From positions 186,001 through 250,000 of the forward strand of contig NZ_FZQR01000011.1 in the NCBI RefSeq assembly GCF_900199455.1: 64,000 bases of DNA, written 5' to 3'. Made by a program: the position numbers and the translations under genes. Source of the DNA: Mesorhizobium carmichaelinearum (GTDB taxonomy: Bacteria > Pseudomonadota > Alphaproteobacteria > Rhizobiales > Rhizobiaceae). Every line of letters begins with the position of its first letter. Position 1 is the stretch's first letter. Below are positions 25,681 through 34,244 of the stretch, piece by piece. The notes beneath the pieces are model-generated. The model searched no databases, had not been told where the DNA came from, and saw only the letters and a list, made by a program, of their open reading frames with translations.

Positions 25681-25755
25681 CACAGGAGCTACCGCTGCCG
25701 AGGTTGCCGAGCCCCATGGCGACGGCCCAAGGCTTTGCCGCATTGGAGCCCATCG

Positions 25756-26067
25756 GTGAGCGCTGACGAGATCATCCATCAGAGCATACGGCTCAGGATC
25801 ATGGCCATCCTGAACACGCTGGAAAGACGTGAGGCACTGGAGTTCAGCCAGTTGAAGGCCATGATCGAAGCTACCGATGGAAATCTCGGAGCGCACATCG
25901 ATACGCTGGCCAGAGCGGGCTATGTCGATGTTGAAAAGCTCTTCGTCGGGCGACGGCCGCAGACCCGGATCAAGGCAACGACGATTGGGCGGCGGGCCTT
26001 TCGCGGCCACATCGCCTTTCTTCGCAAGATCATCGATCAGGCCGAGCCGGCGCGACGCAGGAAATAG
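25756..26067 (+). CDS. Small winged-helix transcriptional regulator
   Basis: 103-residue protein made of a single winged helix: LRIMAILNTLERREALEFSQ, LKAMIEATDGNLGAHIDTLA as the recognition region, and a wing at VEKLFVGRRPQTRIKATTIG. It resembles the MarR/PadR-related HTH_34 group of stand-alone regulators. The GTG at 25756 has a GGAG site 7 nt upstream; TTG 25735 is the longest alternative. The 29-bp dyad upstream is its likely operator. Its target is unknown; the neighbour is a convergent LysE exporter. Confidence 0.75.
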   Translation: MSADEIIHQSIRLRIMAILNTLERREALEFSQLKAMIEATDGNLGAHIDTLARAGYVDVEKLFVGRRPQTRIKATTIGRRAFRGHIAFLRKIIDQAEPARRRK

Positions 26068-26089
26068 CACTGCGATTGAGCGCTTTCCC

Positions 26090-26704
26090 TCAACGCGTGG
26101 CGACCACGGCAACGCCGGCGCCAATCATCACGCCGCCCGCCGCGCGGTTGACCCGTCGCACGATCCTGGGCGTGCGCAACAGATTGCGGGCGCGGCCGGC
26201 GAGAACGACATGCCCGCCGATCACCACGATCTCGACGGCCAGGATCACCGCGACCAGGATGCCGAGATGGGCTGATGTGAGCGAGGCTCCGACGACGTTG
26301 GGCAACAGCGCCACATAGAATAACGGCATTTTCGGATTGCCGAGGTTGAGCGCGACGCCGGTGGCGAAGATCGTCAGCAGCCCGCGCCGCCCGGAGACGG
26401 GCTGCAGCTCCGGCACAACGGGCACGGCCGTCCACAGCCTGATACCCATCCAGATCAGATAGGCCGCTCCGCCATAACGAAGCACCGTCATGACGATTGC
26501 CATCTTGGCGGCGATGATCGACAGGCCGAAGGCAGCGAGCGTCAGGAAGATGAGGATGCCGACCACGGTGCCGGCGCCGTAGGCGACGCCCGACGCCGCA
26601 CCGCTGGAGATCGTGCGGGCGACGATGGTCATGTTGTCGGGGCCAGGGCTGGCGGCGAAGACGAAGAAGGCGGCCGCGAAGGCAAGGATGGTGGCAAGAT
26701 CCAT
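26090..26704 (-). CDS. LysE/RhtB-family exporter
   Basis: 204-residue inner-membrane protein with about six helices and the family signature ASPGPDNM at about 18-25, followed by the GVALNLGNPKMPLFYVALLP segment. Members export amino acids such as lysine, threonine or homoserine lactones; the substrate here is unknown. The ATG at 26704 is followed directly by the first helix (DLATILAFAAAFFVF). Confidence 0.9.
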   Translation of the reverse strand: MDLATILAFAAAFFVFAASPGPDNMTIVARTISSGAASGVAYGAGTVVGILIFLTLAAFGLSIIAAKMAIVMTVLRYGGAAYLIWMGIRLWTAVPVVPELQPVSGRRGLLTIFATGVALNLGNPKMPLFYVALLPNVVGASLTSAHLGILVAVILAVEIVVIGGHVVLAGRARNLLRTPRIVRRVNRAAGGVMIGAGVAVVATR

Positions 26705-26780
26705 GGAGGCTCCCGAAAGTGATGCGTTGCTCTCGGGTGAGAGGGTTAACCGATTTGCCTGCCGGCGATAGCCCGAAAGT

Positions 26781-27962
26781 TCAGGGCCTTCGTGACACCA
26801 GCAGTGCAGCCGCGGCGGATACCGCGCCGAACAGGCAGGTGCCGCTCCAGCCCCACGCCGAATAGGCAAGTCCCGCGAGACCCGAGCCGAAGGCGCCACC
26901 GAGAATCATCGTCGCCATGAAGATGGTGTTCAGGCGGCTACGCGCGGTCGGATCGAGAGCATGGATGCGCGCCTGGTTGGCGACCTGCGACGACTGCACG
27001 CCGAGATCAAGGATCAGCACAGCGACGATCATCGCCGCCAGCGATCCCTCGAACAGGCCAAGGATGGCGAAGGCGGCAACCACCAGGCCGGCGCCGATCG
27101 AGACGATCACATGAGGTCCGCGCCGGTCAGCGAAGCGGCCGGCGAGCGGAGCCGCAAGCGCACCGGCAACACCGACCAGCGCCATCAGGCCAACAGCCGT
27201 GGCGCCGAAATGATAGGGAGCGGCGTCGAAGGCGAGAGCGAGCGTCGACCAGAAGCCGATGAAGGCCGCGAAGATCAGCGCCTGCACGACGATCGCCTGC
27301 CGCAGGATGCGGTGCGTGCGCAGCAGTGTCCACAGCGAGCCGAGCAACCTGCCATAACTTAGATCGGTGACCGGCTCGACGCGCGGCAGACGCCATGCGA
27401 GCGCGGCACAGGTGGCAAGCATCAATGCGGCGGCGGCCGAGAAGACGGCCTGCCATCCCCAAATGTCCGAGATGAAACCGCTGACGGTGCGGGCAAGCAG
27501 GATGCCGACGAGAATGCCGCCGGTGACGATGCCAAGCACACGGCCGCGCTCATGCGGTGCCGCCAGGTGCAAGGCGAGCGGCACGATCTGCTGCGTGACC
27601 GTGGCGAACAGACCAATGCCGATGCCGGCGACGACCAGCCAGGGAAAGCTGTGCGCCAGTGCGGCACCGGCAAGAGCGACGACCAGTGCCGCCGTCGTCG
27701 CCAGGATGAGGGAACGCCGCTCGATCCGGTCGCCGAGGGGCGCCAGAAACAGGATGCCGACGACGTTGCCCAGCTGCGTCACGACGGGAAGCGCCGAGAC
27801 CGTGCCGGCGGACAGAGCGAACTGATGCGCCAGCAGGCCGAGCATCGTCTGGTTGTAGTAATTGTTGGCGACGGTCAGGCCCGCGGCAACAGCGAGTATG
27901 GCAAGCAGGCCATTGTCGATGGCAGTGCTGTGCGTGCCGGCAGGCGCATACATTGTCGTCAC
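26781..27962 (-). CDS. MFS transporter (drug/sugar efflux type)
   Basis: 393 residues, twelve predicted membrane helices. The cytoplasmic loop motif APLGDRIERR after helix 2 and its repeat AGRFADRRGP after helix 8 are the MFS signature. Related to the YnfM/arabinose-efflux group. The GTG at 27962 overlaps the TGA of the upstream EamA gene (GTGA); ATG 27953 is an alternative. It is the third gene of the TetR-EamA-MFS operon and so probably controlled by the palindromic operator at 29385. Confidence 0.88.
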   Translation of the reverse strand: MTTMYAPAGTHSTAIDNGLLAILAVAAGLTVANNYYNQTMLGLLAHQFALSAGTVSALPVVTQLGNVVGILFLAPLGDRIERRSLILATTAALVVALAGAALAHSFPWLVVAGIGIGLFATVTQQIVPLALHLAAPHERGRVLGIVTGGILVGILLARTVSGFISDIWGWQAVFSAAAALMLATCAALAWRLPRVEPVTDLSYGRLLGSLWTLLRTHRILRQAIVVQALIFAAFIGFWSTLALAFDAAPYHFGATAVGLMALVGVAGALAAPLAGRFADRRGPHVIVSIGAGLVVAAFAILGLFEGSLAAMIVAVLILDLGVQSSQVANQARIHALDPTARSRLNTIFMATMILGGAFGSGLAGLAYSAWGWSGTCLFGAVSAAAALLVSRRP

Positions 27963-28795
27963 GATTGATAACCCAGGCAGATGGCGCCGAGCGCGACGAC
28001 GGCGCAGGCGCCGACCCGCCGAGGCGTCAGCGTCTCGCCAAGAAACAGCCGTCCTATGAACGCCGCGAAGACGACGCTGGTCTCGCGGATCGCGGTGATC
28101 GGACCGGCAGGCCCGAGCGCGAAGGCCGCCACCACGACGCCATAGGCCAGCAGCGCGAACAGGCCGCCGCCCAGTGCCTTCCAGGTCTCCGGCGCCCGCG
28201 GGTCGACAACGAGCCGGCCGCGACTGGCGACGAAAGTCGCCGGCAGCAACGCGCCATAGGCCAGCAGGACCCAGGCGGTGTAGGCGCCGACATTATTCGC
28301 CGCACGAACGCCGATCGCATCGACCGTCGCATAGGCAGCGATGATGGCTCCCGTTGCCAGCGCATAAAGGATCGATGTCGTGGCGGCTCTTCCGCGTCCG
28401 AGCGAAAGACCCATGATGCCGCCACCGACCAGGGCAACGCCGACGGTCTCCAGAACGGTGAGCCGCTGGCCGGCGAGCAGGAAGCCGCCAAGGGTGACGA
28501 GCAGAGGCACGCTGCCGCGAACGATCGGGTAGACCTGTCCCAATTCGCCATATCGGTAAGCGGCCACCAGAAACGCGCTGTAGCCGACCTGCAGGCAGGC
28601 CGACAGCGCAACATAGGGCCAGGCCGATGTGGCCGGAAAACCGTTGAAGATGGCCAGAGGAATGGCCAGCGCCGTGCTGGAGAAGCTCATGACCGTGACG
28701 GTCCACAACCTGTCGGCGCCGGTTCGCAGGAAAGCATTCCAGCTTGCGTGCAGGATCGCTGCGAAGAGCGCGAGTCCGATGACCAGCGGGCTCAT
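27959..28795 (-). CDS. EamA/DMT-family transporter
   Basis: 278-residue membrane protein with ten helices in two EamA repeats (LFAAILHASWNAFLRTGADR at the start; GPAGPITAIRETSVVFAAFI and FLGETLTPRRVGACAVVALG near the end). It overlaps the tetR stop by 4 nt at its start and the MFS start by a few nt at its end. Two exporters of different families under one TetR suggests a toxic-compound efflux unit. Confidence 0.88.
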   Translation of the reverse strand: MSPLVIGLALFAAILHASWNAFLRTGADRLWTVTVMSFSSTALAIPLAIFNGFPATSAWPYVALSACLQVGYSAFLVAAYRYGELGQVYPIVRGSVPLLVTLGGFLLAGQRLTVLETVGVALVGGGIMGLSLGRGRAATTSILYALATGAIIAAYATVDAIGVRAANNVGAYTAWVLLAYGALLPATFVASRGRLVVDPRAPETWKALGGGLFALLAYGVVVAAFALGPAGPITAIRETSVVFAAFIGRLFLGETLTPRRVGACAVVALGAICLGYQS

Positions 28796-29373
28796 TGCGG
28801 CCTGCGCGAGGCGGAGATGATGTCCAGGGCAGCCTTGCGGGCGTCGCGGATGGCCGCATCCCCCTGCCCCATCTGTGCCATCAGGGTCGCGCCTTCAATC
28901 AGCATCAACAATGTGGCCGCCACGCTCCCGGCCCGCCCGCGCGGCATCACCTGCGCAAGGATCGACCGCATGCGCTGCCTCAAGCCATTCTTCTGCCTGG
29001 CGACAGCCTCGAACACTGGATGCCCGGGATCGCCGAATTCGGCCAACGCATGCGCGAACAGGCAGCCATGAAAATCCGGCCTGCGGAACCACTGGCCGTG
29101 CCAGTCGAAAATCTCTGCGATTTTCTGCTCGGGCGTGATGTTCTTCTCAGCAAGCCGGTCGAGCTGATCGTCGAACCGCCTGGCGCGATAGTCGAGCACC
29201 GCGACGATCAGCTCGTCCTTGCTGGGGAAATGGCGATACATCGTCATCTTGGCCACGTCGGCCTCGGTGATGATCCGGTCGATGCCGGTGGCATGAAAGC
29301 CGGCGCGCTTGAACAGCGCGTAGGCGGTTTCGACGACATGCTGGCGTTTGTCGGAGACAGGTGTCGGTGTCAT
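28792..29373 (-). CDS. TetR/AcrR-family transcriptional regulator
   Basis: 193 residues. The helix-turn-helix lies at about 10-55: VVETAYALFKRAGFHATGID, then ADVAKMTMYRHFPSKDELIV. The C-terminal ligand domain is variable. It is the first gene of an operon with the EamA and MFS exporters (ATGA overlap), and a 28-bp palindrome lies 12 bp upstream of its start, the classic arrangement of a self-repressing efflux regulator. Confidence 0.93.
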   Translation of the reverse strand: MTPTPVSDKRQHVVETAYALFKRAGFHATGIDRIITEADVAKMTMYRHFPSKDELIVAVLDYRARRFDDQLDRLAEKNITPEQKIAEIFDWHGQWFRRPDFHGCLFAHALAEFGDPGHPVFEAVARQKNGLRQRMRSILAQVMPRGRAGSVAATLLMLIEGATLMAQMGQGDAAIRDARKAALDIISASRRPQ

Positions 29374-29384
29374 AGCGCTTATCG

Positions 29385-29412
29385 AGTGATGAGACAGGTC
29401 TGTCTCATCACT
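29385..29412. promoter_or_regulatory. 28-bp palindromic TetR operator
   Basis: AGTGATGAGACAG (29385-29397), spacer GT, CTGTCTCATCACT (29400-29412): 13-bp perfect arms. The core AGACAG-GT-CTGTCT has the form of many TetR-family operators. It sits immediately upstream of the tetR start. Confidence 0.85.
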
Positions 29413-29457
29413 ACGGCAGATCGCATCTTTTTGTCAACAGGACGCACAGGAAATCGG

Positions 29458-30027
29458 TTACCGCTGATCGTGCTGCTGAGGCAGTTCGTGGGTAAGACGG
29501 TCGAATTCCGCGGGATCGAAATCGACGATGTCCAAGTCACGCACTTTCCGTCCACCTGCCCACGTTAGGAAGGCGGAGCGAAAGGCCGACACTGGCAGGT
29601 CACCGATATGGGCTGCCTCGATGCGTGGCATGATCGTATGCCTATGATAGCAACCAGCGTCCCATCGATCTACGATCTCGTCCGCTGTGACGAAGCTACC
29701 TGCGATGGCCTCAGCATCGATCTCGATCCAGACAGCTCCACGCCAGTTCTCTGAGTGGGGAACAAAGGTTCGCCAAGTGCTGATGGGATGCGACTGATCG
29801 TATCGGTCGGCGTCGAAGCCCCGGAAATCGAATAGACTGACGCCGCCGATCACTCGGACAAAGGGATAGTAGTCGGGTCCACGCGACGTCTTCCAGCGTT
29901 CGGCGTTGTCAATCTTTGGTTCGACCAACAACGCACCTGCGGTCATAATGGCGGGAAAGCGGTCAGGCCGTGTAGTGTGCCAAAGTCCTCCGTACAGACG
30001 ATCATGCAACTCGCCTAGCCCAGCCAT
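29458..30027 (-). CDS. Hypothetical protein
   Basis: 189 residues, soluble, no signal peptide. Composition and even spread of hydrophobic residues suggest a folded globular protein (LYGGLWHTTRPDRFPAIMTA, WRGAVWIEIDAEAIAGSFVT, CYHRHTIMPRIEAAHIGDLP). The start LWHTTRPDRFPAIM faintly resembles the first motif of ADP-ribosyltransferase-fold proteins, in which an H-x-T is followed by a helix ending ..IL..G, but no second or third motif was confirmed. No function is assigned. Confidence 0.55.
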   Translation of the reverse strand: MAGLGELHDRLYGGLWHTTRPDRFPAIMTAGALLVEPKIDNAERWKTSRGPDYYPFVRVIGGVSLFDFRGFDADRYDQSHPISTWRTFVPHSENWRGAVWIEIDAEAIAGSFVTADEIVDRWDAGCYHRHTIMPRIEAAHIGDLPVSAFRSAFLTWAGGRKVRDLDIVDFDPAEFDRLTHELPQQHDQR

Positions 30028-30080
30028 TGTGCCCCCAGGGCCGCAAGGTCGCAGCTGTCTGAAAACCCTGCTACGAGGAT

Positions 30081-30533
30081 CTAACGCAGGACGCGGCAGC
30101 GGCCGTTATAGACCATCCAGCGGTCGAAGCCCGAGACGCAGAACTCGACATTGTCGCCGATCGAGGCAAAGCCCTGGCCTTCCTCGATCAGGTACCAGAT
30201 GGTGCGGGCGCGGCCGTCGGAAAGGCTGACGGTGGCGCCGCAATAGCGGCGGCCGATCGGCCAGGTATCGTTGGCCGGCAGATAGCGGTGTTGATGGATG
30301 CGCTGGAAATCAGTGATCTGCACATCCGGCAGATGCGGCACGTGATGCACCTGGTAGGAGAAGCGGCTGGTGATCTTGCTCAACACCCAGGGCTGGCCGC
30401 AGACGCCGCCATCGTCGTCGGCATAGACGCCAAGGTCGGCCGCGTGCACTGCCTGGGTGACGCCGAGCGGCGCGGCAAGCGGCGTGCAGAACGAAATCAG
30501 GGCAGCAAGAGCGGATTTGGCGAAGCGAGTCAT
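30081..30533 (-). CDS. Secreted hypothetical protein
   Basis: 150 residues with a signal peptide (ALAALISFCTPLAAPLGVTQ, cleavage near AVHAAD). The mature part has four Cys (in GGVCGQP, RRYCGAT, VEFCVSG and NGRCRVL), enough for two disulfides in the periplasm, and ends FDRWMVYNGRCRVLR. I recognise the type as a conserved rhizobial exported protein but know no function. Monocistronic, flanked by a hypothetical gene and a VOC gene. Confidence 0.65.
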   Translation of the reverse strand: MTRFAKSALAALISFCTPLAAPLGVTQAVHAADLGVYADDDGGVCGQPWVLSKITSRFSYQVHHVPHLPDVQITDFQRIHQHRYLPANDTWPIGRRYCGATVSLSDGRARTIWYLIEEGQGFASIGDNVEFCVSGFDRWMVYNGRCRVLR

Positions 30534-30670
30534 GGCAGCCTCTCAAGGTCGATTGCGCGCACTGTGCGGATTCGCTTGGCAGCGGTCAAGCGGTTGCCGA
30601 AACAATGGTTTCCAGAAACGATCTGGAGCGTCTACCAACGTACCTAGCGGCTACGCGTTCCTCTCCAGTA

Positions 30671-31093
30671 TCAGTCCTCGGGAAGAAAGGCAGGGTTGAA
30701 GACGACTTCCCAAAGATGGTCATCCGGATCCTGGAAATAGCCGGCATAGCCACCCCAGAACGTATCTTGCGCCGGCTTGACGAGGCGCGCGCCAGCGCTG
30801 ATGGCCTGAGCCATCACGGCATCGACCTCGGCCTCGCTGGTGACATTGTGACCGATGGTGAATTCGGTCGGGCTGCGGCCGGTCTGGGCGATGCCGGCGT
30901 CAACAGCGATGTTGGAGCGTTCAAAGATCGCGAACTTCAAACCATTCTGCAGATCGAAGAAGGCGACGGCGCCGTGCTCGAACTCCCTGCCGATGATGCC
31001 TTCGGTCGGAAGCCCGAGGCCGTTTCGGTAGAACTCGAGCGACGCTTCCAGACTGTCGACACCAAGCGTGATGACACTGATGCGAGCTTTCAT
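30671..31093 (-). CDS. VOC-family (glyoxalase-like) protein
   Basis: 140 residues with two beta-alpha-beta-beta-beta units: ISVITLGVDSLEASLEFYRN at the start and FWGGYAGYFQDPDDHLWEVV at the end, the latter carrying the usual metal-ligand Glu. It could be a glyoxalase-like, resistance or dioxygenase-like protein; substrate unknown. It is divergent from an AraC-type regulator 48 bp away, which probably controls it. Confidence 0.85.
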   Translation of the reverse strand: MKARISVITLGVDSLEASLEFYRNGLGLPTEGIIGREFEHGAVAFFDLQNGLKFAIFERSNIAVDAGIAQTGRSPTEFTIGHNVTSEAEVDAVMAQAISAGARLVKPAQDTFWGGYAGYFQDPDDHLWEVVFNPAFLPED

Positions 31094-31141
31094 TTTGGGT
31101 TCTCCTTTCTATATTCGGGACTTGCACGGTGTCGGTTTGCC

Positions 31142-31978
31142 ATGGCGGGAGCGGCACGCCTTGAAGATTTCGGCCAAAATGGAATAGCGGGGCTGACGAA
31201 GGCTGAAGGGATGGAAGCGGTACTAGCGCAGACCACCGGCTTTTTCCAGGAACGGCCCGCAGAGAGACGGCTGGGTGCCGCTTTCGCGTCCGTCTGGGTC
31301 CACCGCATGCGCGACCAGGACGCTCCGCCTGTCGTGATAACGCCGGATGCGACGATCGACCTGCAGTGGATCGACGGCCGGTTCCGGGTCGCGGGACCGG
31401 ACCGGGAGCCGCAGATCGAGGTACTGCCCTCAGCAGCGACGATTGTCGGATTCAGATTCCGGCCGGGGGCGGCGGCCGGTTGGCTGGGCGTGCCGGCTAA
31501 CCAACTCGTGGGAGAACGCCTTGACCTCAGTGAGCTCTGGGGCACGAGGGCAAGCCATCTGGCGGGCCGCGTCCAGGCCACGCCCGATCTCGCCAAGCTA
31601 GTGGGACAGTTGGAGAAGGCAATCGGCGCATACGCGCAAGACCACCATGCGCCCGATGCGGGCATGGGCTTTGCCTTTGACCTGATCGACCGGGGTCTGC
31701 CGGCCGACAAGCCGCTGGTGCCTTTCCTCCTGCGCTCCCTGCATATGAGCGAACGGACGCTGCGGCGGCGTTTCGAGGAAAGTTTCGGCTACGGCCCGAA
31801 GACGCTTGACCGGATCCTGCGCTTCCACCGCTTCAGGCGCCTGCGGCAGATATCTGGCGATGCTTCGACCGCGGTCTTAGCGATCGAGGCCGGCTATGCG
31901 GACCAGGCCCATTTGATACGCGAAAGCAGGCGGCTCTCCGGCATCACGCCGTCGGTGCTGGCTGCCACCGGGGTGTAG
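31142..31978 (+). CDS. AraC-family transcriptional regulator
   Basis: 278 residues from ATG 31142. The C-terminal AraC DNA-binding domain is clear: LHMSERTLRRRFEESFGYGP, FRRLRQISGDAS and AIEAGYADQAHLIRESRRLS, followed by GITPSV. The N-terminal domain (FQERPAERRLGAAFASVWVH) is of the type found in regulators with an N-terminal ligand-binding region of unknown chemistry. The true start may be later, at the Met of MEAVLAQTTGFF. It is divergent from the VOC gene. Confidence 0.85.
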   Translation: MAGAARLEDFGQNGIAGLTKAEGMEAVLAQTTGFFQERPAERRLGAAFASVWVHRMRDQDAPPVVITPDATIDLQWIDGRFRVAGPDREPQIEVLPSAATIVGFRFRPGAAAGWLGVPANQLVGERLDLSELWGTRASHLAGRVQATPDLAKLVGQLEKAIGAYAQDHHAPDAGMGFAFDLIDRGLPADKPLVPFLLRSLHMSERTLRRRFEESFGYGPKTLDRILRFHRFRRLRQISGDASTAVLAIEAGYADQAHLIRESRRLSGITPSVLAATGV

Positions 31979-32005
31979 CAGCGCCTCCGCCGACGCCATG
32001 CCCAC

Positions 32006-32854
32006 CTACTCCCCAGCAAGCCATTCCAGCGACCAGTGCGCCGGCTTTTCCACGGCGAGCAATTTGTGCAGGGTTGGCAACACCGTTCGCAATTCGCCTT
32101 CCAGCGTGAAGGGCGGGTTGACCAGCACCATGCCGCTGCCATCGAGGCTGGGCTCTAGCGACGCCGGCCTGATCTCGAATTCTATGTCGAGAATTTTCGG
32201 GATGCCGGATTGCTTCAGCGCCTTCCTGAAGGCGATGATCGCCCGGCGGTCCTTGATCGGATACCACAGCGCATAGATGCCGCCGGGCCAGCGCTTGTGT
32301 GCCCTTATGAGACCGTCGACGAGGCGGTCGAACTCGCCCTCCTCCTCGAATGGCGGATCGATGAGCACCAGGCCGCGCTTCTCCTTCGGCGGCAGATGCG
32401 CGCCAAGCGCCAGCCAGCCATCGAGTTCCATCACCCTCACCTGGAAATCGCCGGCGAATTCCGCCTTCAGCTTGGCGGCGTCTTTCGGGTGCAGTTCAAT
32501 CGCCGACAGCCGATCCTGCTTGCGCAGGAGCTGGCGCGCGAGCAGTGGCGAGCCCGGATATTTCTTCACGCCGTCCCCGGGATTGAGCGAACGCACCGCC
32601 TCCAGATAAGGCGCCAGCAGCGCGCCCGCCTTCGCGTCGAACGAGGCATCGATCAGCCTGCCGATGCCGCCCTGCCACTCGCCGGTCTTCTGCGCCTCGA
32701 GTGACGACAGATCGTAGCGGCCAATGCCGGCATGGGTGTCGACGACGCGAAACGCCTTGTCCTTCTGTTTGAGATAGTCGAGCAGGCGCGTCAGCACGAC
32801 ATGCTTGACGACGTCGGCGAAATTTCCGGCGTGGTAGGCGTGGCGGTAATTCAC
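32006..32854 (-). CDS. rlmJ: 23S rRNA (adenine(2030)-N(6))-methyltransferase
   Basis: 282 residues. RlmJ makes m6A2030 in 23S rRNA. The N-terminus NYRHAYHAGNFADVVKHVVL and the catalytic DPPFEEEGEFDR (LVLIDPPF) are diagnostic, with AdoMet binding near VVDTHAGIGRYDL. The GTG at 32854 follows AGGGGAGCCAA and overlaps the stop of the upstream membrane-protein gene by 4 nt. Confidence 0.95.
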   Translation of the reverse strand: MNYRHAYHAGNFADVVKHVVLTRLLDYLKQKDKAFRVVDTHAGIGRYDLSSLEAQKTGEWQGGIGRLIDASFDAKAGALLAPYLEAVRSLNPGDGVKKYPGSPLLARQLLRKQDRLSAIELHPKDAAKLKAEFAGDFQVRVMELDGWLALGAHLPPKEKRGLVLIDPPFEEEGEFDRLVDGLIRAHKRWPGGIYALWYPIKDRRAIIAFRKALKQSGIPKILDIEFEIRPASLEPSLDGSGMVLVNPPFTLEGELRTVLPTLHKLLAVEKPAHWSLEWLAGE

Positions 32855-33462
32855 TTGGCTCCCCTGCCCCAACGCGGCGGCGGTGGTTGCGAGTTCGGAT
32901 TGTCCGGCCGGCCGCCACGAGAACGCAAGGTCAGCAGGAAGCCGATCAAGCCGACCGCCATCAGCGAGATGCCGACCGGCCGCGCTCGACGGTCGGTTTC
33001 GCCGACACCGGAGCGCAAGACAAGATCGACCGCCCGCATCGGAATGTCCTCGGCATCGCCCGGGCCGACGGTGAAGGTATAGGGACCGGAATTGACGCTC
33101 GCGATGACGCCAGCCTCGTCGCGAAAGATCTTGTCGGGCAGCTGTGGGCTGACCTGGCGCGGGTTGTCGACGTGGTTGAACTGCAACGTCGAGGCAAGCA
33201 CCGTGCGGCCGTTGCTGGCGGCGGTCAGGGTCAGCACCGTACGCTGCTGCGAAACGATGCGTTCGGCCCGCGCGGTCAGGTCGACCAGCACCCGCACCGG
33301 CGCATCGCGGCCTGCGAGCGACACGGTCAACGGCTTGAAGCGGCCTTGCTCATAGACCCGCCAAGTGCCGATCTCGCGGCCGGAAAAATTGGTCATCGCC
33401 CAGGGATAGAGAAGGCCGATGCCGGTGCCGGCGAGCAGGATCAGGACAAACAGAAAGCGCAT
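32851..33462 (-). CDS. Membrane-anchored hypothetical protein
   Basis: 203 residues with an N-terminal helix (FLFVLILLAGTGIGLLYPWA), a periplasmic beta-rich domain of about 140 residues and a second helix near the C-terminus (VGISLMAVGLIGFLLTL), ending in a Pro/Arg-rich tail. No known domain recognised. It is coupled to rlmJ by a GTGA overlap. Confidence 0.7.
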   Translation of the reverse strand: MRFLFVLILLAGTGIGLLYPWAMTNFSGREIGTWRVYEQGRFKPLTVSLAGRDAPVRVLVDLTARAERIVSQQRTVLTLTAASNGRTVLASTLQFNHVDNPRQVSPQLPDKIFRDEAGVIASVNSGPYTFTVGPGDAEDIPMRAVDLVLRSGVGETDRRARPVGISLMAVGLIGFLLTLRSRGGRPDNPNSQPPPPRWGRGAK

Positions 33463-33481
33463 TCAGACACTCACCTTGCAA

Positions 33482-34159
33482 TCACACCTTGCCGGACAAC
33501 TGGCCTGCATCGGCACCGTCGCGCAGGCGTTCCATCTCGTCCAGCAGCATGTCGAGGCCGAGCTCGAATGTCTTGTCGAATTCGGCGGTGCCAAAAAAGC
33601 GCCCGGCAGCCATGACATTGGGAAAATCCCGGGCCAGTTGCTCGTCGCTGACCGTGTTCACCGCCGACGGACCCTTGGCATAGCCTGCGTTCTCGTCCAG
33701 CACCGCGCCCATCAGATAATAGCCGACGGCACGGAACAGCCTGGCGCTGAGTTCGGCGTCGAAGCCGCCATCCCTGAACAGGCCGATAATGCCGTTCAAC
33801 CAGGCAAGGCAGGTCGGCGAGTTCATCCGGTAGGTGACAAAGAAGGCAGCATAGGCGGGGTGGTCGCGGCCGATGCGGCGAAAATCCTCGATGGCGATGC
33901 GCATCCTTTGCCGCCACGGCAGGCTGGCGTCGGGCATTTCAAGCGCACCGACCAGCCGGTCGACCAGCGCCTCGTGCAAATGCGCCACCGAAGGAAAGTG
34001 ATGGTAGATGCTCATCGCCTCGCAGCCGAGCGCCGACGCCAGCTTGCGCATGGAAAAGCCGGCGAGCCCCTCCGTCTCGATAACGTCGAAGGCCGCGTCC
34101 TCGATCATTTCGCGCGACAGGCGCCCACGTGCTCGCTTTTTTTTGATCGATGAGTCCAT
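33482..34159 (-). CDS. TetR-family transcriptional regulator
   Basis: 225 residues. HTH at about 14-60 (REMIEDAAFDVIETEGLAGF, ASALGCEAMSIYHHFPSVAH), then a TetR C-terminal domain (AFFVTYRMNSPTCLAWLNGI). It is divergent from the AhpD-like secreted protein gene, and two 13-15 bp palindromes occupy the 85-bp gap, so it probably represses both directions. Confidence 0.92.
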   Translation of the reverse strand: MDSSIKKKRARGRLSREMIEDAAFDVIETEGLAGFSMRKLASALGCEAMSIYHHFPSVAHLHEALVDRLVGALEMPDASLPWRQRMRIAIEDFRRIGRDHPAYAAFFVTYRMNSPTCLAWLNGIIGLFRDGGFDAELSARLFRAVGYYLMGAVLDENAGYAKGPSAVNTVSDEQLARDFPNVMAAGRFFGTAEFDKTFELGLDMLLDEMERLRDGADAGQLSGKV

Positions 34160-34174
34160 GGCGTCGCTTGACAG

Positions 34175-34187
34175 CTTACACTGTAAG
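34175..34187. promoter_or_regulatory. TetR operator site 1
   Basis: CTTACACTGTAAG, a perfect dyad around a central C, 16 bp upstream of the TetR start. It shares the half-site CTTAC/GTAAG with the second site. Confidence 0.75.
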
Positions 34188-34204
34188 GTTCATTTTCCAC
34201 GCCA

Positions 34205-34219
34205 CCTTACATCGTAAGG
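34205..34219. promoter_or_regulatory. TetR operator site 2
   Basis: CCTTACATCGTAAGG, a perfect dyad with a 3-nt centre, 25 bp upstream of the AhpD-like gene. Its centre is 31 bp (about three helical turns) from site 1, so both would lie on the same DNA face. Confidence 0.75.
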
Positions 34220-34244
34220 CCAACAAAGACCAGAGGAGAATGTC

